The position numbers and the translations under genes are program-made. Below the pieces are notes generated by a model. The model was not told where the DNA came from, made no database searches, and saw only the letters and a list, made by a program, of their open reading frames with translations. 63,623 nucleotides of DNA from Rhodothermia bacterium (lineage in GTDB: Bacteria; Bacteroidota; Rhodothermia; Rhodothermales; JAAAOL01): assembly GCA_030428385.1 (NCBI GenBank), contig JAUIDY010000021.1, positions 1-63,623 of the forward strand. The letters are read 5' to 3'. Within the stretch, counting starts at the first letter, position 1. The number at the start of each line of letters is the position of its first letter. Shown here piece by piece: positions 27,368 through 34,835 of the stretch.

Positions 27368-29103
27368 CACCCTCCTTTCTTCGCTTTGCGTTCGGCCACG
27401 ACCTGCTTGTGCACCTCCGCGTTTTCGACCCACGGCTGGCGCTCAAAGTAGCTGTCGCTGAGTTTCTTGATGAGGCCTGCGAGCAGGATGAGCGTGATGA
27501 CGTTCGGCAACGTCACCAGCGAAAGCGCCACATCGCCGAGGTCCCACACGGTGGTAACCGCAACGATAGCTCCGAGGAAGTGCATCACGAGGAAGACAAA
27601 CTTGTACGGTAGGATGGCCTTCGCCCCCCACAGGTAGTTGGCACAGCGGTCGCCGTAATAACTCCATGAGATGGCGGTTGAAATGGCGAACATGATAACA
27701 CTTAGCAGCACAATCCAGCGCCCAACACCGCCCAGCCCAATACCGCCCAGCCCACGCTCAAAGGCAAGGGTGGTGAGCGGCGCACTGTTGCGGGCCGCAT
27801 TGCCATACAGCGTGGTGAGTTCCTGCCCATTGCTCGTCTCGATGCGTCTTTCGGCAGGGAAAATGGTGCCCGAGAACGGCTGCGTCTGCGCCTCGTCGGT
27901 GAAGAGTTGCTCGACGGCGATGTCGAAATAGGCCATGTCCAGGCCGTCTGCCGTCGCCGGGTTGCCATTGGTGATGGTGACTTGGTCCGGAGTTCCTGCA
28001 TCGGAATACCCCGCCGTATCGTTGCCCGTCACGTAGGAAATATTGGCGTCGTTAATACCAATTTCGGTAGGCACACGCGCGTTCCACGAGCCCGTGGCCA
28101 CGATCACTAGCCCCGTCATGGTGCAGATGATAATCGTATCGATGAACGGCTCCAGCAGTGCCACCACGCCTTCCGACACGGGTTCATCGGTTTTGGCCGC
28201 CGAGTGCGCAATCGGGGCGGAGCCTTGCCCGGCTTCGTTCGAGAAGAGGCCGCGCTGCACGCCGTAGGTCATCATCACCAAAAAAACACCGATGCCGGTC
28301 CCTGCCACACCGGAGGTGGGATTAAACGCCTCCGAGAAGATCATCCCGAACGCGCTGGGGATATCACCGATGTGGACCGCCAGAATCACGACAGCCCCCA
28401 AAACATAAAGCGCCGCCATCACTGGAGCCAGAATACTCGTTACGCGCCCGATCCGCTTGATGCCGCCGATGATGACCATCCCCACGATAGCTGCCGTCAC
28501 GAGGCCCGTCACCCAGGTCGCGATACCGAAGGTGTGGTTAATCTGCGTCGCAAGGGTATTGGCCTGCACGGCGTTGCCCGTCATGAACGACGTGAGCATG
28601 AGCATAAACGCAAAAAACACCGCGACGATTTTCCAGTTGAGGTTAAACACCTCCTTCATGCCGCGCTCGATGTAATACATCGGGCCGCCAGCCACCGAGC
28701 CTTCCCATGCGTTGGCATCCTGGTCTTCGTGCAGGATGTCGCGGTAGTGCTGGGCCAGCGTCACCTCGCTGTATTTGGTAGCCATCCCCAGAAGCGCCGT
28801 AATCCACATCCAGAACAGCGCCCCCGGCCCACCGATATGAATTGCCAGGGCCACCCCCGCGATGTTGCCAATCCCTACCGTTGCCGAAAGCGCGGTGGTA
28901 AGGGCTTGAAAGTGCGAGACATCACCGGGCTCGTTGGGATCATCATATTTGCCCGTGGCTACGGCAAAGCCATGCCCCAGTTTGCGAAACTGGATGAACC
29001 CCAGCCGAATGGTGAGATAAATACCTGCTCCCAGCAGACCAATCACCAACGGCCATTTAAGGATGCTATTTGCAATGGAGATAAAATGTTCGAGGAGTTC
29101 CAT
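27367..29103 (-). CDS. Sodium:alanine symporter family (AGCS) transporter
   Basis: A 578-aa inner-membrane amino-acid/Na+ symporter. AGCS signatures include the N-terminal WPLVIGLLGAGIYLTIRLGFIQ, FQALTTALSATVGIGNIAGVA, MWITALLGMATKYSEVTLA, FSNEAGQGSAPIAHSAAKTDEP, and a late WSYYGDRC. An unusual insertion of about 110 residues (from TEIGINDANISY to about LTTLAFERG) sits in the extracytoplasmic loop after the TGLVIVATGSW helix, making the protein longer than most family members. The stop codon touches the CACTCCCAAAC repeat. A possible TATATTTTC promoter box lies at about 29190 on the minus strand. Confidence 0.93.
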   Translation of the reverse strand: MELLEHFISIANSILKWPLVIGLLGAGIYLTIRLGFIQFRKLGHGFAVATGKYDDPNEPGDVSHFQALTTALSATVGIGNIAGVALAIHIGGPGALFWMWITALLGMATKYSEVTLAQHYRDILHEDQDANAWEGSVAGGPMYYIERGMKEVFNLNWKIVAVFFAFMLMLTSFMTGNAVQANTLATQINHTFGIATWVTGLVTAAIVGMVIIGGIKRIGRVTSILAPVMAALYVLGAVVILAVHIGDIPSAFGMIFSEAFNPTSGVAGTGIGVFLVMMTYGVQRGLFSNEAGQGSAPIAHSAAKTDEPVSEGVVALLEPFIDTIIICTMTGLVIVATGSWNARVPTEIGINDANISYVTGNDTAGYSDAGTPDQVTITNGNPATADGLDMAYFDIAVEQLFTDEAQTQPFSGTIFPAERRIETSNGQELTTLYGNAARNSAPLTTLAFERGLGGIGLGGVGRWIVLLSVIMFAISTAISWSYYGDRCANYLWGAKAILPYKFVFLVMHFLGAIVAVTTVWDLGDVALSLVTLPNVITLILLAGLIKKLSDSYFERQPWVENAEVHKQVVAERKAKKGG

Positions 29104-29223
29104 ACGGCCCGCACGTCAAGGAGAGAAAAGGCGAAAGCACTGCTGGTGCCTCCCGATCAGGACGCACCCACTGATTTACGAATCGGGAAAATATAACGCC
29201 TCACCTGCCCGTGGGCAAACCGC

Positions 29224-29261
29224 AAAACAACGCCCCGACGCCACTTGGTGACAGCCGGGGC
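29224..29261 (-). terminator. Possible terminator downstream of ftsE
   Basis: On the minus strand GCCCCG and CGGGGC enclose an imperfect hairpin, followed by GTTGTTTTG. It lies beyond the MITE that follows ftsE. The T-run is imperfect. Confidence 0.5.
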
Positions 29262-29293
29262 TTGTAGCAAGGGAATCTCTTAAATTGTTCTAA

Positions 29294-29455
29294 GAAACTG
29301 TCTGGTATGTCAGTTGGGAAGCGAGCCTGAGGGGTTTTAGGGCCTGAAACGAACGACTTTGGAGGGTCATAGCAGCGCTATGGGCCGACAAAGTGGGCGA
29401 TGTCAGGGTCGAAAAGAACCAGGCGTAGCCCCAAATCATCGTACCAGACAGTTTC
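29294..29455. mobile_element. MITE-like element, copy 1 (162 bp, TAA target duplication)
   Basis: The termini GAAACTGTCTGGTA (29294) and TACCAGACAGTTTC (to 29455) are perfect inverted repeats. The element is flanked by TAA at 29291-29293 and 29456-29458. It has no coding capacity. The interior contains AGCAGCGCTATGGGCCGA, matching AGCAACGCTACGGGCCGA in copy 2. It sits against the ftsE stop codon; the reconstructed empty site still gives TAG, so ftsE is not truncated. Confidence 0.85.
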
Positions 29456-30378
29456 TAAGAGGTTGATTTCCGCGTCTCTTGTTCCTCATGGCCATTCGCG
29501 GGACGAGACAGCGTTGGTGGCGTGGGATCAGGCGCAGGGCCAGGCGTAGGCTTCGGAGTAGTTGGCGCACCGGGGCTGGGAGCAGCCGGCGGCATAGGGC
29601 GAGGGGTAGGAACGGAACGGGGAGCGGGCGTGGGGGCAGAACTCCGCGTGACTGCTGGAACCGTGCGCCCGCCTTTGCCTTTTTTCGCCACGTCGCCGAT
29701 GGTTTTGGCATCCACGTCCACAATCTGGCCTTTCATCAGTGCCAGGGTACGGGCAGGGAATTTTTTCACGAGCCGGTAGTCGTGCGTAGACATCAGCAGC
29801 GTCATGCCTTGTCGGTGCAGGCTGATGAGCAGCTTCTGAATTTCGTCTGCCACACGCGGGTCAAGGTTGCCTGTTGGTTCGTCAGCAAGAAGAATCCACG
29901 GCTCGTTGGCGATGGCGCGAGCGATGGTGACGCGCTGCTGCTCACCCCCGGAAATTTCGTGCGGAAAACGTTTCCACTTGTGCTGCAAGCCTACGCGCCC
30001 CAACACCTGCATCACCCGGTTCTTCACGGCGGCCCCACCTTTTCCCGTCGCATACAGCGCAAAGGCCACGTTTTCGTAGACGCTGCGGTCGGGCAGCAGT
30101 TGAAAGTCCTGGAACACCACCCCCAGCGTACGGCGCAGGTAAGGGATTTCCTTGGGCGTGATGGTATCACTGCGGTACTCGCCAACGCGGACGACGCCCT
30201 TGTCGGGCTTGAGGTCCATGTAAATCATCCGCATCAGCGTACTTTTGCCACTGCCCGAGGGGCCAATGACATACGCCATTTCCCCCTGCTTGATACTCAG
30301 CGTCAGGTTTTCATACACCTTACGGACAGTACCATCCGGCAAGGGGTAGGATACGGTAACGTCGCGAAAATCTATCAC
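29455..30378 (-). CDS. ftsE: FtsE-like cell-division ABC ATPase with Pro-rich tail
   Basis: A 307-aa ABC-transporter ATPase. Walker A is GPSGSGKST, the Q-loop [16 protein letters not shown], the signature SGGEQQR, and Walker [13 protein letters not shown], followed by the H-loop STHD. The [19 protein letters not shown] pattern and [19 protein letters not shown] point to FtsE, which with FtsX couples septal wall hydrolysis to division. Residues ~235-307 are an unusual Pro/Ala/Thr-rich tail. No ftsX is adjacent: the upstream neighbour is the methyltransferase, and the downstream side is a MITE. Another LolD/MacB-type ATPase is a less likely reading. Confidence 0.85.
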   Translation of the reverse strand: MIDFRDVTVSYPLPDGTVRKVYENLTLSIKQGEMAYVIGPSGSGKSTLMRMIYMDLKPDKGVVRVGEYRSDTITPKEIPYLRRTLGVVFQDFQLLPDRSVYENVAFALYATGKGGAAVKNRVMQVLGRVGLQHKWKRFPHEISGGEQQRVTIARAIANEPWILLADEPTGNLDPRVADEIQKLLISLHRQGMTLLMSTHDYRLVKKFPARTLALMKGQIVDVDAKTIGDVAKKGKGGRTVPAVTRSSAPTPAPRSVPTPRPMPPAAPSPGAPTTPKPTPGPAPDPTPPTLSRPANGHEEQETRKSTS

Positions 30379-30463
30379 GGTTGGGACTCGCTTCGATCAG
30401 AAAAGGAGAGCATTGTAATGTACGTAGCGGGTTTGAGTTTTGCGACGCTGTCCGGCGGTTCTT

Positions 30464-31222
30464 TCAGCGCTGCACCACCCAGTGAACCCGTTCGGAGTTC
30501 TCCGTAGCGGGCTCGGTAGTAAAATCGTCGTACGCAGTGAGTTTTTTAAAAGCGGTCTGCTGAATAAGGGCCTGCACCTCTTCCAATGTATACGCCCGCT
30601 GGACGTGGCACTCCTGATACCGCTTGCCCTGGACGGTCAAATCGAACGTGGTGGTATGTATCCGGGTGGCGGCATCATACACGCTTTTACGCACATACGA
30701 GAACCCGCGCGTTCGCCCCCGATCTTCGAAAAAATCGGCGTTGTTGATGGAGTTAGCGGGAGTACTCTGGTCGAAAATAAAAATCCCCCCCGGCGTCAGC
30801 ACCTCGTAGACTTGTTGGAAAACCTGAAGGATCTGCGTCGTCTCCAGCAAATAGTTGAGGCCATCATAGAGCAGCAAGACCACATCGACGGGTGTGGGCA
30901 TCTGAAGCTGGGTAAAATCCATCACTGTAAACTGGACCGCCGCCTCAACCGCCGCCGCTTTTTCGCGGGCAATGGCGATCATTTGCGGTGAAAGATCAGT
31001 GCCGAGGTAATTATATGCTTCCCAGGTGTTCAGTTCCAACGCCAGTGAGCCCGTGCCACAGCCTAACTCCAACACGGTTTGGGCCTCGGGATGATGAAGC
31101 GCCAGCAGGTCGGCGATGTAGGCGGCCCACATATCGTATTCCACGTGCGCCATCACCGTGTCGTACCCGGCAGCAAGCACCGTATAGGGTGGCGTCTCAG
31201 CCTTTTGCGGGGCGATCTGCAT
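30464..31222 (-). CDS. Class I SAM-dependent methyltransferase
   Basis: A 252-aa Rossmann-fold methyltransferase. Motif I is VLELGCGTGSLA, motif II LGTDLSPQMIAIAREKA, and post-motif FTVMDFTQL and LLLYDGLNYLL are present, with a beta-rich C-terminal half (IHTTTFDLTVQGKRYQE) seen in small-molecule methyltransferases. Substrate unknown. Its ATG shares one base with the pdxA stop (TGATG), so translation is probably coupled to PdxA. Confidence 0.88.
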   Translation of the reverse strand: MQIAPQKAETPPYTVLAAGYDTVMAHVEYDMWAAYIADLLALHHPEAQTVLELGCGTGSLALELNTWEAYNYLGTDLSPQMIAIAREKAAAVEAAVQFTVMDFTQLQMPTPVDVVLLLYDGLNYLLETTQILQVFQQVYEVLTPGGIFIFDQSTPANSINNADFFEDRGRTRGFSYVRKSVYDAATRIHTTTFDLTVQGKRYQECHVQRAYTLEEVQALIQQTAFKKLTAYDDFTTEPATENSERVHWVVQR

Positions 31223-32301
31223 CAGCCGGCCTTCTTTTGTTCAAGCAGCCGGGACCGCCGCCGGGCAATATCAATGGCGAGATAGATGGCCGCCCGCATA
31301 CTTCCTGCCGACGCCTTGCCTTCCCCTGCGATGTTAAACGCGGTGCCGTGATCGGGCGAAGTACGAACGATAGGCAATCCGGCGGTGTAGTTGATGCCGC
31401 TCTCGAACGCGAGGGTTTTGAAGGGCACCAGCCCTTGGTCGTGGTACATGGCCAACACCGCATCGTACAGCCGGTACGCCCCGATGCCAAAAAAGCTATC
31501 GGCGGGGAAGGGCCCAAAGACGAGCGTGCCTTCCTCGCAGGCTTGGGTGATGGCAGGGATAATGACTTCGCTTTCCTCACGGCCCAGCAACCCGCCATCG
31601 CTGGCGTGTGGGTTAAGTCCCAACACCGCAATTTTGGGTCGAGCAATGCCGAAGTCACGCATCAGACTTCCTGCAATGACGCCGATCTTATCGAGAATGG
31701 CCTCGCGGGTAACCTGTTTGGGAACGTCCCAGATCGGGATGTGTGCCGTGACCAGCCCCACCCGCAACCCGTCTGAGACCATCATCATGGTATGCCGGTC
31801 ACTGCCACTACGGCGGGTGATATATTCCGTATGCCCGGGATCTTTATACCCTGCCATCGCGATGGCTTCTTTCGAGATGGGGGCCGTCACCATGGCCTCG
31901 GCGTGCCCTTCTTTGCATAAATCAACAGCGGCCGCAACAGATTCCATTGCCAGGGCCCCGGCTTCCCGCGTAATTTTGCCAAAATGGACCTCTGGCTTTT
32001 CGCCCCTGGCAATATCGAGTACGGTGAGCCCGGTCTCTGGTACTTCATCGGGCACTTGCTGCACCACCCGGATGCGCAAATCACGAAAGCCTAACTTGTT
32101 GGCATGGGTTTTCAGCACATGCGCCGAGCCAACCAAGATGGGCTGCAGCAGCCGCAGCATACGGGGATCTGCCAGACTTTTCAGCACCACTTCCGGTCCC
32201 ACCCCATGCGGATCTCCCAGCGAAATCGCAATCCGGGGACGGTAACGCGGCGTGGAAGAAACGGCTTTGGTGTCGGAGAGCATGGTATCAGTAAAAGACA
32301 T
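31222..32301 (-). CDS. pdxA: 4-hydroxythreonine-4-phosphate dehydrogenase
   Basis: A 359-aa NAD-dependent enzyme of the DXP-dependent pyridoxal-phosphate pathway. It oxidises 4-phosphohydroxy-L-threonine. Signatures are ISLGDPHGVGPEV, VTAPISKEA, the metal-site region GHTEYITRRSG, HIPIWDVP, NPHASDGGLLGREE and AMYHDQGLVPFK, whose Asp/His positions match zinc ligands. The N-terminal 15 residues are a variable leader; an internal ATG at residue 7 is possible. It overlaps the methyltransferase start by one base. Confidence 0.95.
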   Translation of the reverse strand: MSFTDTMLSDTKAVSSTPRYRPRIAISLGDPHGVGPEVVLKSLADPRMLRLLQPILVGSAHVLKTHANKLGFRDLRIRVVQQVPDEVPETGLTVLDIARGEKPEVHFGKITREAGALAMESVAAAVDLCKEGHAEAMVTAPISKEAIAMAGYKDPGHTEYITRRSGSDRHTMMMVSDGLRVGLVTAHIPIWDVPKQVTREAILDKIGVIAGSLMRDFGIARPKIAVLGLNPHASDGGLLGREESEVIIPAITQACEEGTLVFGPFPADSFFGIGAYRLYDAVLAMYHDQGLVPFKTLAFESGINYTAGLPIVRTSPDHGTAFNIAGEGKASAGSMRAAIYLAIDIARRRSRLLEQKKAG

Positions 32302-32493
32302 CGCTAAACCTCAAACATCACAACGAAGAATGGCATCAGGTAAACCACCGGCGCTATCATCTAGGACTTCCCTCGCGGCACGCCACGAGGGTAACGACCA
32401 AAGAAATCTGGTTTGCCCTCAATACTAGCATCGGGGAATGCGACCAGAAAAAGAGTCAATACACGCACCAACTCGTAAGAGGACTCTCTGTTC

Positions 32494-33906
32494 TCAAGGA
32501 CGAGCACGCAGTTGAAAGGGATCGAGGCTGGTGGCGGCCCAGAACACGAAGCGCCGTCCGTCTGCGTAGTGCCACACCTCCTCTACCCCGCCGCCGGGTG
32601 GAAACTGCCGTTCGACCGCCGCAGCGGGACCATGCACGATGAAAACCTCGGCCTGATCCGTCTCCAGGCCATCGGGGCCGCCGCGCCCGGTCTGGAAGGC
32701 CGTGGCAGCATGATCGATGCGGCGGTAGTATTCAGCCATGAGTTCGTTAAAAACGGTACCGGGCGTTGGGTCACGGGCTGCCCAGTAGGCACGGACCTGC
32801 GCTTCCTGCGCCGCTCGGCTCCCCCGTTGCATGGCGCGAATGGTCCGGCGCGCTTCAACAAACTCCAGCGCCCGGATTGCCACCTTGGGATGATGCAGCG
32901 CCAGCGGCATGTTGCGCCAGTGTGTCTGAAAACGCATCGTCTGTGTCGCTGTCGCTGTACCCTGGTTCAGCGTGGTAGCGAGGATATAGGCTCCATCGGT
33001 CAACTGCTCGCCCGCCAGGGAGATGGGAAAGAGGTAGCAGCTATCACGGGCGGAGGCCGTCTCCCATTCCAGCCTCCCTTCTCGCAACACGGGCTCTGTT
33101 TGTGGAAGCGCCACAGCTTCTTGCATCGTGACGCTCCCTTCGTACACCTGCGTTCCATCTTCGGGTTTGGCGTCAGCCTCAGGGCGTTGGGAAAGGGTGT
33201 AGGTGATCAGCGCATCCGCCCCGTCTTGCAAACAGGCGGGCACCAAAGCTTGAAAGGGTTGGCCAAAAGGCGCATCGCCCCCCAGATTTACCAGCGTGAT
33301 CTGCACGCCTGCGGCTGTCACATCCACGGCCGTACCCAGCAAGGCACGGCCCAGAGCCATCGGAGCCCCAAAATCAGGAATGGAAACAGCAGTCTGGGAA
33401 GTCCGGCGTGTCCGTTCTGCCTCGCCCACGTGGAGGTGGTAATAATAGGCACCGGGAGGCAACGGGAACGTCACCGCCGCTTCCACATCGAGCGAACGGC
33501 TATGTGTGTCCTCAAAGGTGGCAGCGTACGAGGTGCCTTCCCACGCCTCTTCAGCGACAAGCCGTTCGCCCTGCCACACCTGCACGGTAACATTAACATC
33601 GGCGATAAATCCGCCGCTCCCCTGTCGTTCCTGGTCGCGCAAAAAAACCAGACGCGCATGGGGAATGCGGAAGCTTACTACAAGCTGCCCACCGCTGGGA
33701 GCAGGCACCACGTTGGCTTCATGATAAACCGCGGGCTGCCCAAAACGCGCTGCGAGATCAGGGTAATCTTGCGCGTTCGCCGTAGTCACAACAGCGAAAA
33801 GCCCTAGCAGCACCAGACCAATCACCTGGCACAGGGAAGAGCCTTTGTGAAATTGTCCGCCCTCCCCAATGTACATTCCTTCATCCTCTGGTTGTTGCCG
33901 TTTCAT
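32494..33906 (-). CDS. GWxTD-domain secreted protein
   Basis: About 470 aa from the ATG at 33906, which overlaps the DUF4249 stop as ATGA. A second candidate at 33876 gives a tighter signal peptide (ending TTANAQ). The C-terminal ~130 residues match the GWxTD domain: a helical VRAYWAARDPTPGTVFNEL segment (family W-x-x-R-D-P-T) and YYRRIDHAATAF, then the beta part with EVFIVHGPA and VEEVWHYADGRRFVF. The middle is beta-rich. GWxTD proteins are extracytoplasmic and of unknown function. Translational coupling to DUF4249 and the TonB receptor suggests it is part of the same outer-surface system. Confidence 0.85.
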   Translation of the reverse strand: MKRQQPEDEGMYIGEGGQFHKGSSLCQVIGLVLLGLFAVVTTANAQDYPDLAARFGQPAVYHEANVVPAPSGGQLVVSFRIPHARLVFLRDQERQGSGGFIADVNVTVQVWQGERLVAEEAWEGTSYAATFEDTHSRSLDVEAAVTFPLPPGAYYYHLHVGEAERTRRTSQTAVSIPDFGAPMALGRALLGTAVDVTAAGVQITLVNLGGDAPFGQPFQALVPACLQDGADALITYTLSQRPEADAKPEDGTQVYEGSVTMQEAVALPQTEPVLREGRLEWETASARDSCYLFPISLAGEQLTDGAYILATTLNQGTATATQTMRFQTHWRNMPLALHHPKVAIRALEFVEARRTIRAMQRGSRAAQEAQVRAYWAARDPTPGTVFNELMAEYYRRIDHAATAFQTGRGGPDGLETDQAEVFIVHGPAAAVERQFPPGGGVEEVWHYADGRRFVFWAATSLDPFQLRARP

Positions 33907-34835
33907 TCCACTTGCACCCATACTGTGTCCACCGATAGGCCCGCGACAATGCCAAGCCCCCCGGTGACGTTCGAGGTGGGCTCCCGTCGGCTGGGATCAT
34001 CGCGGCTGGAGGCGAACAAGGCATAATCGCGACCGCTGCGGATGAGCGCCACGCGCAGGGCGTGAGGGGGCAACGGGTCCTCTTCTTCAACAACGGGAAC
34101 GGCATACACCCCCGTCCACCGTCGCTCCCCGGCCGCCCCGCGACGCGCTCCACGCTCGCGAAAGATTTGCTCGGGGCGGAAGAAAAAGTCGTCAAGCGTG
34201 CCGCTCAATATGGGCCGCAGTTGCCCCCGCACCCAGTAGGCGCTATCCGCATCGACTTCGTCAAAGTCCACCGTCCACGCCAGCGAAGCTTCAATGAGAT
34301 ATACAAAACCTTGCTCCGCTCCCACCCGCAAGGAATCGACGAGCAAGCTATCAGAATCGCTGGACTCGATGAACAGCGAATCGAGGATGATGCCGGCTAC
34401 GGGTTTGTCGGGAATCACAAGGCGGAAGCTATCGATCTGAATCGGCGGTGGCACCCGGCTTTCTGCCATCACGTGTTGATCTGCCCACGTTGCCTCGAAA
34501 CGGAGCGTAGCACGCGGCGGCACGGTGGGCGGTGGGGTAACGGGTTCATAGCGTCCCGGCTGTCCCGGCATGGGTTCGTAGGCGATCCGCTCGCCATTCA
34601 TCACAAGCGTCACCTCGGCGTCGGTCACAGCGGTTTGCCCATCCAGTGGATACGGATCCGTCACCGGCCGAGACTGCGCCAGCCGCACCGTCGGCAACGG
34701 CTTGCCTGCATCCACAAATCCTTCCACCACAAGTCGTGGCGGCTCAACAGGCACCACGGTGTCGCACCGTGCCCACACGAGCAAGGCGGCAATCGTCATC
34801 AGCCACGTTGTCAACAAGGATCGAGAAGTGTTCAT
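33903..34835 (-). CDS. DUF4249 family surface protein
   Basis: A 310-aa exported protein. It opens with a hydrophobic signal and then VVPVEPPRLVVEGFVDAGKPLPTVRLAQSRPV, the DUF4249 N-terminal beta strand pattern with a VTDAEVTLVMNGE repeat. A cysteine follows the hydrophobic segment (WARC), but the Arg at -1 makes a lipobox doubtful. DUF4249 genes in Bacteroidota usually accompany TonB-dependent receptors, as here: its ATG overlaps the receptor stop by four bases and its own stop overlaps the GWxTD start by four. It probably acts as an accessory to the receptor at the outer membrane. Confidence 0.85.
   Translation of the reverse strand: MNTSRSLLTTWLMTIAALLVWARCDTVVPVEPPRLVVEGFVDAGKPLPTVRLAQSRPVTDPYPLDGQTAVTDAEVTLVMNGERIAYEPMPGQPGRYEPVTPPPTVPPRATLRFEATWADQHVMAESRVPPPIQIDSFRLVIPDKPVAGIILDSLFIESSDSDSLLVDSLRVGAEQGFVYLIEASLAWTVDFDEVDADSAYWVRGQLRPILSGTLDDFFFRPEQIFRERGARRGAAGERRWTGVYAVPVVEEEDPLPPHALRVALIRSGRDYALFASSRDDPSRREPTSNVTGGLGIVAGLSVDTVWVQVE

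Noticed and set aside
28204-29196. 330-codon plus-strand frame
   Set aside because: Antisense to the AGCS transporter; His/Arg-rich shadow.
29294-29455. Truncation of ftsE by the MITE
   Set aside because: Reconstructing the empty site keeps the same TAG stop, so the Pro-rich tail is the native end.
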